Virus record (IMG/VR): IMGVR_UViG_3300027906_000058
Coordinates: 1 to 37,766 of that record
Source: a virus
Strand: one strand, 5' to 3'
Length of the DNA stretch: 37,766 nt
Part shown: piece after piece, positions 1 to 7,022 of the stretch
How positions within the stretch are numbered: the first letter of the stretch is position 1
Layout: each line of letters starts with the position of its first letter
Notes under the pieces: model-generated
The model's input: the letters and a program-made list of their open reading frames with translations, nothing else
Told to the model about the DNA's origin: nothing
Database searches by the model: none
Position numbers and translations under genes: made by a program

Positions 1-327
1 GTCACTCCTACAGAAGGAGCCAAGTGGCACCTCATTCAAACATGTGCCGGAGATCAAACCGATGGCTATGGAGGAATTTCTGGAATCGGGATTAAACGAG
101 CTGTTTCACTCTTCGAAGAAAAAGGATGGTCCTGGAAAACTGTAGTCGATGCCTTTGTTGAGAAAGGTCACACAGTAGAAGAGGCTTTAATTAACGCCCG
201 ACTTGCAAAGATCTTAACAGCAAAGGATTATGACTTTAAAAAACGAAAGCCAATCTTATGGTCCCCCTCCTCCGATTACAGAATTGACGATGGAGCAGGA
301 TCTAAAGATAAGGTTACTAAAGGATAG
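1..327 (+). CDS. 5'-3' exonuclease, C-terminal part (T7 gp6-like)
   Basis: The gene is cut by the left edge, and its last 108 codons remain. The segment GDQTDGYGGISGIGIKRA is the helix-3-turn-helix DNA-binding motif of FEN/T7 gp6-type 5'-3' exonucleases, and it is followed by a helical tail (SLFEEKGWSWKTVVDAF, then LTAKDYD). In T7 this enzyme degrades host DNA into nucleotides and removes RNA primers. The catalytic acidic residues would lie upstream and cannot be checked. The 3' end overlaps the next gene from 290. Its position just before nucleotide metabolism genes fits recycling of host DNA for phage replication. Confidence 0.85.
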   Translation, partial: VTPTEGAKWHLIQTCAGDQTDGYGGISGIGIKRAVSLFEEKGWSWKTVVDAFVEKGHTVEEALINARLAKILTAKDYDFKKRKPILWSPSSDYRIDDGAGSKDKVTKG

Positions 328-505
328 GTTAAGCAGTGATGAAGTTAAACGAGAAGACATCATTACTGTTTTCTTAGCCTTACAGAAACAGAACTTTGTT
401 CTGGCAAACTCAATGATTAACTTAGTAAAGTCATGGCCAAAGGCCCCACCTATTACCAACGAGGTTCCAGCGATGTTTGGGATTTTATTAGAGAGCAAGG
501 ACTGA
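290..505 (+). CDS. Small hypothetical protein, 71 aa
   Basis: This small charged protein (MEQDLKIRLLKDRLSSDE...) is predicted to be mostly helical and is not recognised. The frame is open from 230, but the ATG at 290 gives a sensible N-terminus and a 38-base overlap with the exonuclease gene, like the other tightly packed genes here. Its 3' end overlaps the DUF3310 gene from 433. The C-terminal part (SWPKAPPITNEVPAM) is less charged. Its place between the exonuclease and nucleotide genes suggests an early or middle replication role, but nothing in the sequence states a function. Confidence 0.6.
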   Translation: MEQDLKIRLLKDRLSSDEVKREDIITVFLALQKQNFVLANSMINLVKSWPKAPPITNEVPAMFGILLESKD

Positions 506-723
506 ACTTCCACCTCGGAAATGCTATTAAGTATATCTGCAGAGCAGGTTACAAGGATAGTAAGATACAAGATTTAGAAAAAGCAATCCACTACCTAGAG
601 AATGAACTTGAGCATGAAGAAAACCTTTCTATCAGAGCAGGCGAAGGAATTCCGTTCCAAGTACGGCATCAAGAATTCACGTGCGAGGCCAGTGAACTCA
701 TATCAGAAAAATCTGATTGTTGA
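433..723 (+). CDS. DUF3310 family protein
   Basis: Residues 14-60 carry the DUF3310 signature: VWDFI, then LNFHLGNAIKYICRAGYKD, then IQDLEKAIHYLENEL. The family is common in T7- and T4-like phages. It is often called nucleotide-kinase-like, but its biochemical role is not established. The domain ends near residue 62. The last ~35 residues (from NLSIRAGEG) overlap the start of the MazG-like gene in another frame, so this tail may carry little function. The ATG at 433 lies inside the preceding small gene. Confidence in the family is high; a function cannot be given. Confidence 0.85.
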   Translation: MAKGPTYYQRGSSDVWDFIREQGLNFHLGNAIKYICRAGYKDSKIQDLEKAIHYLENELEHEENLSIRAGEGIPFQVRHQEFTCEASELISEKSDC

Positions 724-994
724 AGAGTTCAAAGAATTCCTAGAAGCTCAAGGCATGCTATTTATGCATGGTAATAATGTTCAAGCAGATTGTTTGAAAG
801 AACTAGCTGATCTAGTTTATGTATGTTATCAGTATGCTGAAAACATGGGTTGGTTCTTAGATGAAGCTCTAAATCGTGTCCACTTAAGCAACATGTCCAA
901 ACTCGGTGAGGACGGTAAACCTATATACCGAGAAGATGGAAAGGTTCTTAAAGGACCAAACTATAAACCACCTGATCTATCTGATTTATTTTGA
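602..994 (+). CDS. MazG-like nucleoside triphosphate pyrophosphohydrolase
   Basis: The 130 residues fit the all-alpha NTP pyrophosphohydrolase (MazG/HisE-like) family common in phages. The acidic helix VEEFKEFLEA and the second helix KELADLVYVCYQYAENMG carry the EExxE-like and ExxD metal-binding pattern. The tail NMSKLGEDGKPIYREDGKV is typical of phage phosphoribosyl-ATP pyrophosphohydrolase-like proteins. The family hydrolyses NTPs or dNTPs to monophosphates. The start may be ATG 602 or ATG 614; both keep the conserved N-terminus. The first 122 bases overlap the DUF3310 gene. nrdA begins one base after the stop, which fits one nucleotide-metabolism operon. Confidence 0.75.
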   Translation: MNLSMKKTFLSEQAKEFRSKYGIKNSRARPVNSYQKNLIVEEFKEFLEAQGMLFMHGNNVQADCLKELADLVYVCYQYAENMGWFLDEALNRVHLSNMSKLGEDGKPIYREDGKVLKGPNYKPPDLSDLF

Positions 995-995
995 A

Positions 996-2369
996 ATGAC
1001 ACAACTCATATCTCGCACAGGGCGGGTTCAGTCTTGGCTGGATAATCCTGAAGCACGTCTCCCAGTTTCATGCACCGTTTTCGTCGTAGAGGATTCTATG
1101 GAGGGAGAAAATGGCATTGAAGCAAGCTGGCGATATGTATCGCATGGACTCAGATTTGGCGCAGGAGTTGCGGTCCATCTATCTAAGCTCCGTCCCAAAG
1201 GAGCAGAAAACGGCAGAGGTCTTACGGCTTCTGGCCCTGTATCATTCGGAAAAATCTACTCAACCTTAAATGAAACATTACGGAGAGGAGGTGTCTACAA
1301 GAACGGTGCTGTTGTACTTCATCTTGATCTCAACCATCCTGACATCCTTGAGTTTATTACTACTCCCAGGACGGAACTCCCATGGGTCAAGAGGTGCGTC
1401 GACATTGATTCGGGATGGTGGAACAACACTAATAATCAAATAAAAGACGCCTTATTACACGCTATAAAATCTGGCGATGTATGGTTAAACAAAGTAAAAC
1501 ACGATGACAATGGAATTAGAATCTATGGCAACGTCTGTCTTGAGGTTTACTTGCCCTCACGTGGAACATGCTTGTTACAACATGTCAATCTCGCAGCCTG
1601 TGAAATTCGAACCCTCGAAGAGGCTTTCGTTGAAGGTATGTCCCAGTTGTGCGAGCTCCATGGTAGGACAGGTGTTGGAGCAACTGGAGAATACCTGCCA
1701 GCTGATATCGACCGCCAAGTTGGGCTCGGAGTACTCGGTCTCGCCAACCTCCTCGGAAGATACGGAGTAACATATGAAGAGTTCGGTGACGCATTAGAAA
1801 ATGTAAACATCGGACAATACAGTCAAGGCGTTGGGTATGAATTAGCTTTCAACCTTATGCTTGGTATACAAAAAGCAGCTGACATAGCTGAAGAAAATAA
1901 TATGGTAAGAGCTTTTGCTATAGCTCCTACTGCCTCTTGTTCCTATAAGAGTAAGAGCTTGGATGGATTCACAGCCACGCCTGAAATAGCACCACCTATC
2001 TCTACCTGGGTTGATCGTGACAGCGGTACCTTCGGTGTTAATAGGTACAAATATGGTGATGTAGAAATTGCCAGTAAAGTTGGTTGGGATGCTTACAAGA
2101 AAGTAGCTGATCAACTGATGATAATGTATGATAATACGGGACTTCTTCACGGATACTCATTCAACTCTTGGAGTGATGTGGTAACCTACGATCGTGAATT
2201 CGTGGAAGAGTGGTTGCTATCACCGCAAACCTCCCTTTACTATAGTCTACAAGTAATGGGCGACGTGCAAGATAAGACCGATGCGTATGCAGCATTAGAT
2301 CAGGCAGAAGTCGATGATTATTTGCAGGACATTTTAAATGAACCGATACCCTGCGATTGTCAAGAATGA
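996..2369 (+). CDS. nrdA: Ribonucleotide reductase, catalytic (alpha) subunit, compact class I type
   Basis: It reduces ribonucleotides to deoxyribonucleotides for phage DNA synthesis. Over 457 residues the key active-site groups are visible: C26 (LPVSC), the N179-x-C181-x-E183 motif (GNVCLEVYLP) and C192 (TCLLQHVNLAA). Near the C-terminus two adjacent tyrosines, Y415-Y416 (SLYYSLQ), match the class I radical-transfer pair, and the protein ends with a CxC pair (CDCQE) suited to disulfide exchange. It is much shorter than the ~760-residue E. coli enzyme and no N-terminal ATP cone is seen. The frame is open from a GTG at 906, but ATG 996, just after the MazG-like stop, is preferred. It shares an ATGA overlap with nrdB. 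Confidence 0.88.
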   Translation: MTQLISRTGRVQSWLDNPEARLPVSCTVFVVEDSMEGENGIEASWRYVSHGLRFGAGVAVHLSKLRPKGAENGRGLTASGPVSFGKIYSTLNETLRRGGVYKNGAVVLHLDLNHPDILEFITTPRTELPWVKRCVDIDSGWWNNTNNQIKDALLHAIKSGDVWLNKVKHDDNGIRIYGNVCLEVYLPSRGTCLLQHVNLAACEIRTLEEAFVEGMSQLCELHGRTGVGATGEYLPADIDRQVGLGVLGLANLLGRYGVTYEEFGDALENVNIGQYSQGVGYELAFNLMLGIQKAADIAEENNMVRAFAIAPTASCSYKSKSLDGFTATPEIAPPISTWVDRDSGTFGVNRYKYGDVEIASKVGWDAYKKVADQLMIMYDNTGLLHGYSFNSWSDVVTYDREFVEEWLLSPQTSLYYSLQVMGDVQDKTDAYAALDQAEVDDYLQDILNEPIPCDCQE

Positions 2370-3088
2370 GAAAACATCCTTACGATAAATTATTAGAACG
2401 AAAACGAACATGGACACCAGTCCAAGGTACAAAAGGTACGTTTCGTGATGGATCAGAAGAAACCATCAAGCGTGCTTTGGCAATACGCCATATGGAGTTG
2501 CCAGTTGGAGAGTTTATTACTGAGGCACTTGAAAAGAGTGTCCCAGATAACGCCCGCAAACTCCTTGAATCAAATGTTAAAGATGAAATAAAGCATGATA
2601 TCGCCCTACAGTACATAGTAAATGCTGTAGGTGCAGATGAAAATGCAGAAAATGAAGCACTTAAATTAAGAGATGCCTGGATTGCACACCCTGACCACAC
2701 AATTACAAAGGCTTTGGTCGCCGAGCGGGCCATCTTCTTTGTTCTACTCCCTTTTTTTAGGTTTAATGGGGATGCTGCTCTTCGTACAGTATCTGCTGAC
2801 ATATCGCGCGACGAACAGATCCACGTCGGAAGTAATTCTCTTGTATGTGCTGAGCTGGGTCTACTTCCTTCTCCTTCTTTGGATAAACTTAGGAAGGCCA
2901 CCATTAACTGGATTGTTCAGCCCCTAGGTATTAATACTACCTGTAAATATTTGGATAAAAAATTTTGGCTGGATGCGAGCGATCGCTTAATGTATGAGGG
3001 CAAGGCACCAGAATTAATCTCCACCAAGACGGCACGTATGCCAGCATTCTTTGAACACTCAAATGTCAATCTCCCTCAGTACGCTTAA
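2366..3088 (+). CDS. nrdB: Ribonucleotide reductase beta subunit, ferritin-like, lacking the usual tyrosine
   Basis: This is the partner of the upstream alpha subunit. In 240 residues it shows two ExxH metal motifs (E74-I-K-H77 and E150-Q-I-H153) plus E120 (LVAERAIFF) and probably E44 as ligands, which completes a dimetal ferritin-like site. In standard class Ia R2 a radical tyrosine lies four residues after the first motif histidine; here that position is L81. This resembles tyrosine-free dimetal subunits reported for related cyanophages and class Id. The ATG at 2366 overlaps the nrdA stop; an in-frame TTG at 2357 is less likely. E. coli R2 is about 375 residues, so this is a compact form. 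Confidence 0.82.
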   Translation: MRKHPYDKLLERKRTWTPVQGTKGTFRDGSEETIKRALAIRHMELPVGEFITEALEKSVPDNARKLLESNVKDEIKHDIALQYIVNAVGADENAENEALKLRDAWIAHPDHTITKALVAERAIFFVLLPFFRFNGDAALRTVSADISRDEQIHVGSNSLVCAELGLLPSPSLDKLRKATINWIVQPLGINTTCKYLDKKFWLDASDRLMYEGKAPELISTKTARMPAFFEHSNVNLPQYA

Positions 3089-3248
3089 GCTACACAACCA
3101 AAGACTGGATGAACTAATCAGCAGGCTTGACTCTAACTTCGGTTGGAAACCAGTTCATCCTACAGAACCAATCGAATCTATTATGTATCGTGCGGGTCAA
3201 GCTAGCGTCATTGAATACATTAAATCTATTATGGAGGATGAAATTTAA
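3063..3248 (+). CDS. Small hypothetical protein, 61 aa
   Basis: A short, probably helical protein (MSISLSTLKLHNQRLDELIS..., ending IKSIMEDEI), not recognised. ATG 3063 was chosen over the TTG at 3051; it overlaps the end of nrdB by 26 bases. The stop is three bases before the proline-rich gene. It sits at the boundary between the nucleotide metabolism and virion blocks, so either assignment is possible. Confidence 0.55.
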   Translation: MSISLSTLKLHNQRLDELISRLDSNFGWKPVHPTEPIESIMYRAGQASVIEYIKSIMEDEI

Positions 3249-3251
3249 AAA

Positions 3252-3509
3252 ATGTGTTTCCGATTTAAAGCCCCAGATCCCCCAAAGCCGCCTCCTTTAC
3301 CTCCAGCACCGCCACCACCAATAGCTCCTACAGCACCATTACCTGAAGATGATTTAGTAGCTGATACTGACATCAATCCAAAGGTTCGTGATGCTAAGAG
3401 TAAAAAGGAAGGTAATCAACAAGCGCAAGGTACCCAAGGTTTGAGAATTAATAGAGATCCTCAAGTAAATACTGGTACTAGTGCCGCTGGTGGAGGAATT
3501 AACGTATGA
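3252..3509 (+). CDS. Proline-rich protein upstream of portal
   Basis: The 85 residues begin MCFRFKAPDPPKPPPLPP and continue with a proline-rich N-terminal third, then a charged, glycine/glutamine-rich tail ending AAGGGINV. Small proteins of this design occur directly upstream of the portal gene in many podoviruses and are treated as possible virion or head-tail joining components; the function is unproven. Its stop overlaps the portal ATG (ATGA), so translation of the two is probably coupled. No membrane segment is visible. Confidence 0.65.
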   Translation: MCFRFKAPDPPKPPPLPPAPPPPIAPTAPLPEDDLVADTDINPKVRDAKSKKEGNQQAQGTQGLRINRDPQVNTGTSAAGGGINV

Positions 3510-5092
3510 ATACGGCACGTGAGAGGTACAACAAATTATCCAGCGGTAGGAATCAGTTCTTAACAACCGCTGTTGAATGTTCTGAACTCACGTTGCCTTA
3601 TCTAATTGACAATGATTTAAGTTCACATCCTAACCATAAAAGGATTAAAACTCCTTGGCAAAGTGTTGGTGCGAAGTGTGTAGTAACGTTAGCAGCTAAA
3701 TTAATGTTAGCTTTACTACCACCTCAAACCACCTTTTTCAAACTACAGGTTAGAGATGATAAACTCGGGGAAGATATTCCACCTGAAATACGCAGTGAAC
3801 TTGACCTATCTTTCTCTAAGATGGAGAGAATGGTCATGGAATTCATCGCTGCTTCAAGTGATAGAGTTGTAATCCATCAAGCATTGAAGCACCTCATTGT
3901 AGGTGGTAATGCTCTTATCTTTATGGGTAAGGATGGATTAAAGAACTTTCCTTTGAACAGATATGTTGTCAATCGAGATGGTAACGGTAACGTATTAGAA
4001 ATAGTAACTAAAGAACTGATAAGTCGTAAGGTTTTAGACTTCGAACTGCCTGAACCTGACCCCAGTACTGTGGTCGACGAAACAGGTTCGAATGGAGACG
4101 ACGTTGAGGTATACACCTGTGTCAAATTGGATGAGAAATCTGGTCGTTGGGTTTGGTATCAAGAGGTTGATGGTTTAATCATCCCTGGTACTAGAAGCAC
4201 AGCACCTAAGAATGCAAGTCCATGGTTGGTACTCCGATTCAATACAGTAGATGGTGAAGATTATGGTAGAGGTAGAGTAGAAGAATTCATTGGTGACCTT
4301 AAGTCACTTGAAGGACTCTCTCAGGCCCTCGTAGAAGGCTCTGCAGCAGCAGCTAAAGTCATCTTCCTTGTATCACCATCATCAACCACTAAACCCGCTA
4401 CTCTAGCGAAATCTGGTAACGGTGCAATCATTCAGGGTAGACCTGAAGATGTTGCAGTGGTACAAGTTGGTAAGACAGCTGACTTCTCAACTGCAGCTAA
4501 CATGGCTCAACAGATTGAGCGTAGATTAAGCGACGCATTCTTATTAATGAATGTAAGAAATGCTGAACGTGTTACAGCTGAAGAAGTTAGATTAACACAA
4601 CTGGAACTAGAGCAACAGCTCGGTGGTATTTTCTCACTGTTAACTGTTGAATTCTTAGTACCATATTTAAACAGAACACTTCTCGTACTACAACGTAGAA
4701 ATGAGATACCAAAACTACCTAAAGATTTGGTACGTCCTTCTATAGTAGCTGGAGTTAATGCATTAGGCCGTGGTCAAGACAGAGAAAGTCTTACACAATT
4801 TATCGGTACTATTGCTCAGACATTAGGACCAGAAGCTTTGATGCAATACATTAATCCTTCAGAAGCTATCAAGAGATTGGCAGCTGCACAAGGTATTGAT
4901 GTGTTGAACCTTGTTAAGACTGAACAACAGTTACAACAAGAAGCAGCACAAGCTCAACAAGCACAAGCTCAACAAGCTTTAATAGGACAAGCAGGTCAAC
5001 TAGCCTCATCTCCTATGATAGATCCTTCTAAGAATGCTACCCTAGCTAACAGTATAGATAACGATGAAGTAGACCTACCACCACAAGAATAG
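3506..5092 (+). CDS. Portal / head-tail connector protein (T7 gp8-like)
   Basis: At 528 residues it matches the length of T7 gp8 (536). Typical features are the N-terminal region with SELTLPYLI and AAKLMLALLPP, the middle segment VDGEDYGRGRVEEFIGDLKSLEGLSQALVEGSAAAAKV, and MNVRNAERVTAEEVR, all characteristic of podovirus portals. The C-terminal ~80 residues are Gln/Ala-rich (QQLQQEAAQAQQAQAQQA), probably a helical barrel. It forms the dodecameric ring at one vertex through which DNA is packaged and the tail attaches. It is followed one base later by the scaffold gene. Confidence 0.93.
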   Translation: MNTARERYNKLSSGRNQFLTTAVECSELTLPYLIDNDLSSHPNHKRIKTPWQSVGAKCVVTLAAKLMLALLPPQTTFFKLQVRDDKLGEDIPPEIRSELDLSFSKMERMVMEFIAASSDRVVIHQALKHLIVGGNALIFMGKDGLKNFPLNRYVVNRDGNGNVLEIVTKELISRKVLDFELPEPDPSTVVDETGSNGDDVEVYTCVKLDEKSGRWVWYQEVDGLIIPGTRSTAPKNASPWLVLRFNTVDGEDYGRGRVEEFIGDLKSLEGLSQALVEGSAAAAKVIFLVSPSSTTKPATLAKSGNGAIIQGRPEDVAVVQVGKTADFSTAANMAQQIERRLSDAFLLMNVRNAERVTAEEVRLTQLELEQQLGGIFSLLTVEFLVPYLNRTLLVLQRRNEIPKLPKDLVRPSIVAGVNALGRGQDRESLTQFIGTIAQTLGPEALMQYINPSEAIKRLAAAQGIDVLNLVKTEQQLQQEAAQAQQAQAQQALIGQAGQLASSPMIDPSKNATLANSIDNDEVDLPPQE

Positions 5093-5093
5093 T

Positions 5094-5975
5094 ATGGCAG
5101 AAACACTAACATATGATCCTGGTTCTGATACAGTAACCCAGGGAGACAACCTTACACCTGATGAGCAAGAGTCTCTACAGGTTGGTGAGGAGATGCAAAA
5201 GCAAGAGGGAGAACTTCTTGCTGGTAAATATAAAAATGCTGAGGAGCTAGAGAAAGCTTACGCTGAACTTGAAAAGAAACTAGGTGATCAAGGTACTGAA
5301 AGTACTAAAGCTGAACCTGATACAGAATCTAAAGCAGAGACAACTGATGAACCTCAGTACTATCTAGAAGATGGTGCTGTTAATTATGATTCAGTTAACG
5401 AAGCTTACGGTGATAAACTAGGTGAGGTATTCAAAGCATCTAAGGTAGATCCTTGGGCTATTAGTGAACATTTTCATAATAATAATGGGACTATCACTGA
5501 TGAAATGTATTCTTCTTTAGAAGGAGCAGGGTTATCACGCGGTTCAATCGATGCTTATCTAGCTGGACGTGCAGTAGAATCTGGTTACAATCAAACTGCT
5601 GAATCAGTAGATATGTCTGATGCAGATATTACTACTATAAGAAATGCTGCTGGCGGTGAATCAGAGTACAATAAACTTACTCAATGGGCTGCTAATAATT
5701 TAGATACTAATAGTATACAAGGTTATGATAGCCTTTTAGAAACTGGTAATCTAAATGCAATCAAGCTAGCCTTATCAGGAATCAAAGCACAGTATGACGA
5801 AGCAAATGGTTATGAGGGTAGAATGTTAACAGGCAAATCAACTAAATCTGGTGGAGATGTATTCAAAAGCCAGGCTCAACTAGTAGAAGCTATGGCTGAT
5901 CCTAGATATGATAGAGATCCAGCATATAGACAAGACGTTATAGAGAAATTAGATAGATCTGACGTACAATTCTAA
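5094..5975 (+). CDS. Capsid assembly scaffold protein (T7 gp9-like)
   Basis: This acidic 293-residue protein has the length and position of T7 gp9 (307). It shows a low-complexity acidic N-terminus (PDEQESLQVGEEMQKQEGELL), a coiled-coil-like stretch (YKNAEELEKAYAELEKKLG) and a C-terminal part with FKSQAQLVEAMADPRYDRDP, which is typical of phage scaffolds. It guides procapsid assembly and is then released. After its TAA the same frame stays open for 58 codons into the structured region that follows. Confidence 0.88.
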   Translation: MAETLTYDPGSDTVTQGDNLTPDEQESLQVGEEMQKQEGELLAGKYKNAEELEKAYAELEKKLGDQGTESTKAEPDTESKAETTDEPQYYLEDGAVNYDSVNEAYGDKLGEVFKASKVDPWAISEHFHNNNGTITDEMYSSLEGAGLSRGSIDAYLAGRAVESGYNQTAESVDMSDADITTIRNAAGGESEYNKLTQWAANNLDTNSIQGYDSLLETGNLNAIKLALSGIKAQYDEANGYEGRMLTGKSTKSGGDVFKSQAQLVEAMADPRYDRDPAYRQDVIEKLDRSDVQF

Positions 5976-6161
5976 AATAAAGGCGGCTCGATAGTCGAAT
6001 CAGTAGAAGCCACAGGCAACCGCGTCCGTTCATTCCTTAATGGAACGCATGAAACCACATCATGGAACGGGGGTGTGGTACTATGGAGAAAGTCAATGCA
6101 AAAAAAGACTCAACTAAAGTATCGCGGTGTGCCTTATACAAAGAAAACTTAAACTTTTTAA
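5976..6161 (+). other. Structured intergenic element with overlapping short ORFs
   Basis: This spacer between scaffold and the beta-barrel gene is G-rich compared with its surroundings and holds three predicted stem-loops: TCGA-TAG-TCGA at 5988-5998; CGTTC/GAACG (6027-6047), extended by ATT/AAT with one bulged G; and an 8-bp ACCACAUC/GGUGUGGU helix with one G-U pair (6054-6061 with 6072-6079). Two frames look protein-like. One starts at ATG 6040 (MERMKPHHGTGVWYYGES..., stop 6117). The other is open from the scaffold stop to 6152 and ends QLKYRGVPYTKKT. A seven-A run (6100-6106) lies where they overlap. It could be a regulatory RNA, a frameshifted mini-gene, or both. Confidence 0.5.
6096..6152 (+). 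CDS. Putative 18-aa peptide with LKYRGVPY motif
   Basis: ATG 6096 gives the peptide MQKKTQLKYRGVPYTKKT. The core LKYRGVPY resembles the YRGV-x-Y motif of small cyanobacterial and cyanophage proteins (DUF4278-like), a resemblance from memory that has not been searched. The same frame is open upstream to the scaffold stop (...NGGVVLWRKS), so the true product may be longer and start at a non-standard codon, or arise by frameshifting from the ORF beginning at 6040. No clear ribosome binding site is present. Confidence 0.35.
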   Translation: MQKKTQLKYRGVPYTKKT

Positions 6162-6527
6162 ATGAAAACATTAGCACTAGCACTCGCTTCCACACTCGTT
6201 GCCGTACCGGCTTCCGCCGGAGTCTACGTGAACGTGGAGAGCAACGCATCTTATACAGGATCCGATTACCAATCTGCTGTAACTGACTTCCATGTTGGTT
6301 ATGAAGGCGCTGTTGATAAGCTTGGATACTATGTACAAGGTGGCCCCGCAGCTGTAGCTGTTGATGGAGCTGACTCAGATACCAGACTATCTGGTAAGGT
6401 TGGTGCAAACGTAGCTGCTACCGAGAAGCTTGACTTCTATGGAGAGCTATCAGTACTCACTGCTGACTCAGATACTAATGAAGATAATGCTTGGGGTACC
6501 AAGATTGGAGCGAAGTATAGCTTCTGA
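6162..6527 (+). CDS. Exported beta-barrel (porin-like) protein
   Basis: Residues 1-19 form a clear Sec signal peptide (MKTLALALASTLVAVPASA) with an AxA cleavage site. The mature ~102 residues alternate polar and hydrophobic positions in strands (GVYVNVESNASYTG; DFHVGYEGAVDKLGYYVQGG; GKVGANVAATEKLDFYGELSVL) and end in an aromatic residue (GAKYSF), the hallmark of outer-membrane beta-barrels. Similar small proteins occur in marine cyanophages, where they are called porin-like or virion proteins; the role is unknown. It lies between scaffold and capsid genes, an odd place for a membrane protein. It may alter the host outer membrane or be incorporated in virions. Confidence 0.7.
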   Translation: MKTLALALASTLVAVPASAGVYVNVESNASYTGSDYQSAVTDFHVGYEGAVDKLGYYVQGGPAAVAVDGADSDTRLSGKVGANVAATEKLDFYGELSVLTADSDTNEDNAWGTKIGAKYSF

Positions 6528-6529
6528 TA

Positions 6530-6727
6530 ATGAAAACAGCTGAAGAGATCGGACACAATCCGTTCTACCCTATCGTCGAAATGCTGTTATTGAGTCCACA
6601 TGACCATACTTTCTGGTATGAAAGAGAGGATGGTACACGTTACATGGCTCATAGACGTAAGAAAATACAAGTTGATTATTTCTACACTGAAGTAGATGAT
6701 TATCAATTAGAATTAAAACTTACATGA
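6530..6727 (+). CDS. Hypothetical protein, 65 aa
   Basis: The protein (MKTAEEIGHNPFYPIVEMLL..., ending YQLELKLT) is rich in aromatic and charged residues, with HDHTFWYEREDGTRYMAHRR in the middle. It is not recognised. It starts two bases after the stop of the porin-like gene, and its stop overlaps the ATG of the next small gene (ATGA), so the three are likely cotranslated. No signal or membrane segment is seen. Confidence 0.6.
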   Translation: MKTAEEIGHNPFYPIVEMLLLSPHDHTFWYEREDGTRYMAHRRKKIQVDYFYTEVDDYQLELKLT

Positions 6728-6870
6728 GGGATTTAATGGACAATGCAAAGGTAACACCGTATGGTTATCAACCTGAAATTAAAGATCCTCCTCTTGACAC
6801 ATTACCTAGCGACCAACAACCGCCTGGAGTAGATGAGGAGAGAGAAGCTCAACCATTAGAAAAAGGTTGA
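6724..6870 (+). CDS. Short acidic proline-rich protein, 48 aa
   Basis: The sequence MRDLMDNAKVTPYGYQPEIK is followed by a Pro/Asp/Glu-rich tail (DPPLDTLPSDQQPPGVDEER). The ATG at 6724 overlaps the previous stop by four bases; a second ATG at 6736 is also possible. It resembles short disordered proteins found near capsid genes, but no family is recognised. A hairpin terminator-like structure begins six bases after its stop. Confidence 0.5.
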   Translation: MRDLMDNAKVTPYGYQPEIKDPPLDTLPSDQQPPGVDEEREAQPLEKG

Positions 6871-6875
6871 GTAGG

Positions 6876-6906
6876 AAGGGAGGCACCTCAGAGTAGGACC
6901 TCCCTT
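6876..6906 (+). terminator. Hairpin with 8-bp stem upstream of capsid gene
   Basis: AAGGGAGG (6876-6883) pairs perfectly with CCTCCCTT (6899-6906) around a 15-base loop. Only a weak T tract follows (TTTCATT), so it may be an attenuator or RNA processing site rather than a full terminator. It separates the small genes from the highly expressed capsid gene. Confidence 0.45.
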
Positions 6907-7022
6907 TCATTGGCACTGGCCCTGTACGCAGGATACCCTTTGCCGTCTAGACGGTGGGAAAGACCACACAATTGATCAACAATTACGCGTAAGAAAGTTA
7001 ACAATACAATTATTTTTTTATA
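6907..7022 (+). promoter_or_regulatory. Capsid gene leader with perfect 12-base palindrome
   Basis: This 116-base non-coding leader has a perfect palindrome CCGTCTAGACGG (6943-6954), the almost palindromic ATTGATCAACAAT, and an A/T-rich run (TTATTTTTTTATA) just before the capsid ATG. No Shine-Dalgarno sequence is evident. Longer leaders before the major capsid gene often carry a late promoter or RNA stabiliser. The phage polymerase promoter is not known here, so none can be named. Confidence 0.35.

Noticed and set aside
906-995. N-terminal extension of nrdA from GTG 906
   Set aside because: It overlaps the MazG-like gene, does not look like RNR, and ATG 996 follows directly after the upstream stop.
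996-2369. Class II (B12-dependent) ribonucleotide reductase
   Set aside because: The adjacent dimetal beta subunit and the paired C-terminal tyrosines fit class I better.
2380-2904. 174-codon minus-strand ORF across nrdB
   Set aside because: It is a Ser-rich mirror of the nrdB frame, which has clear metal-binding motifs. No minus-strand gene in this window is convincing.
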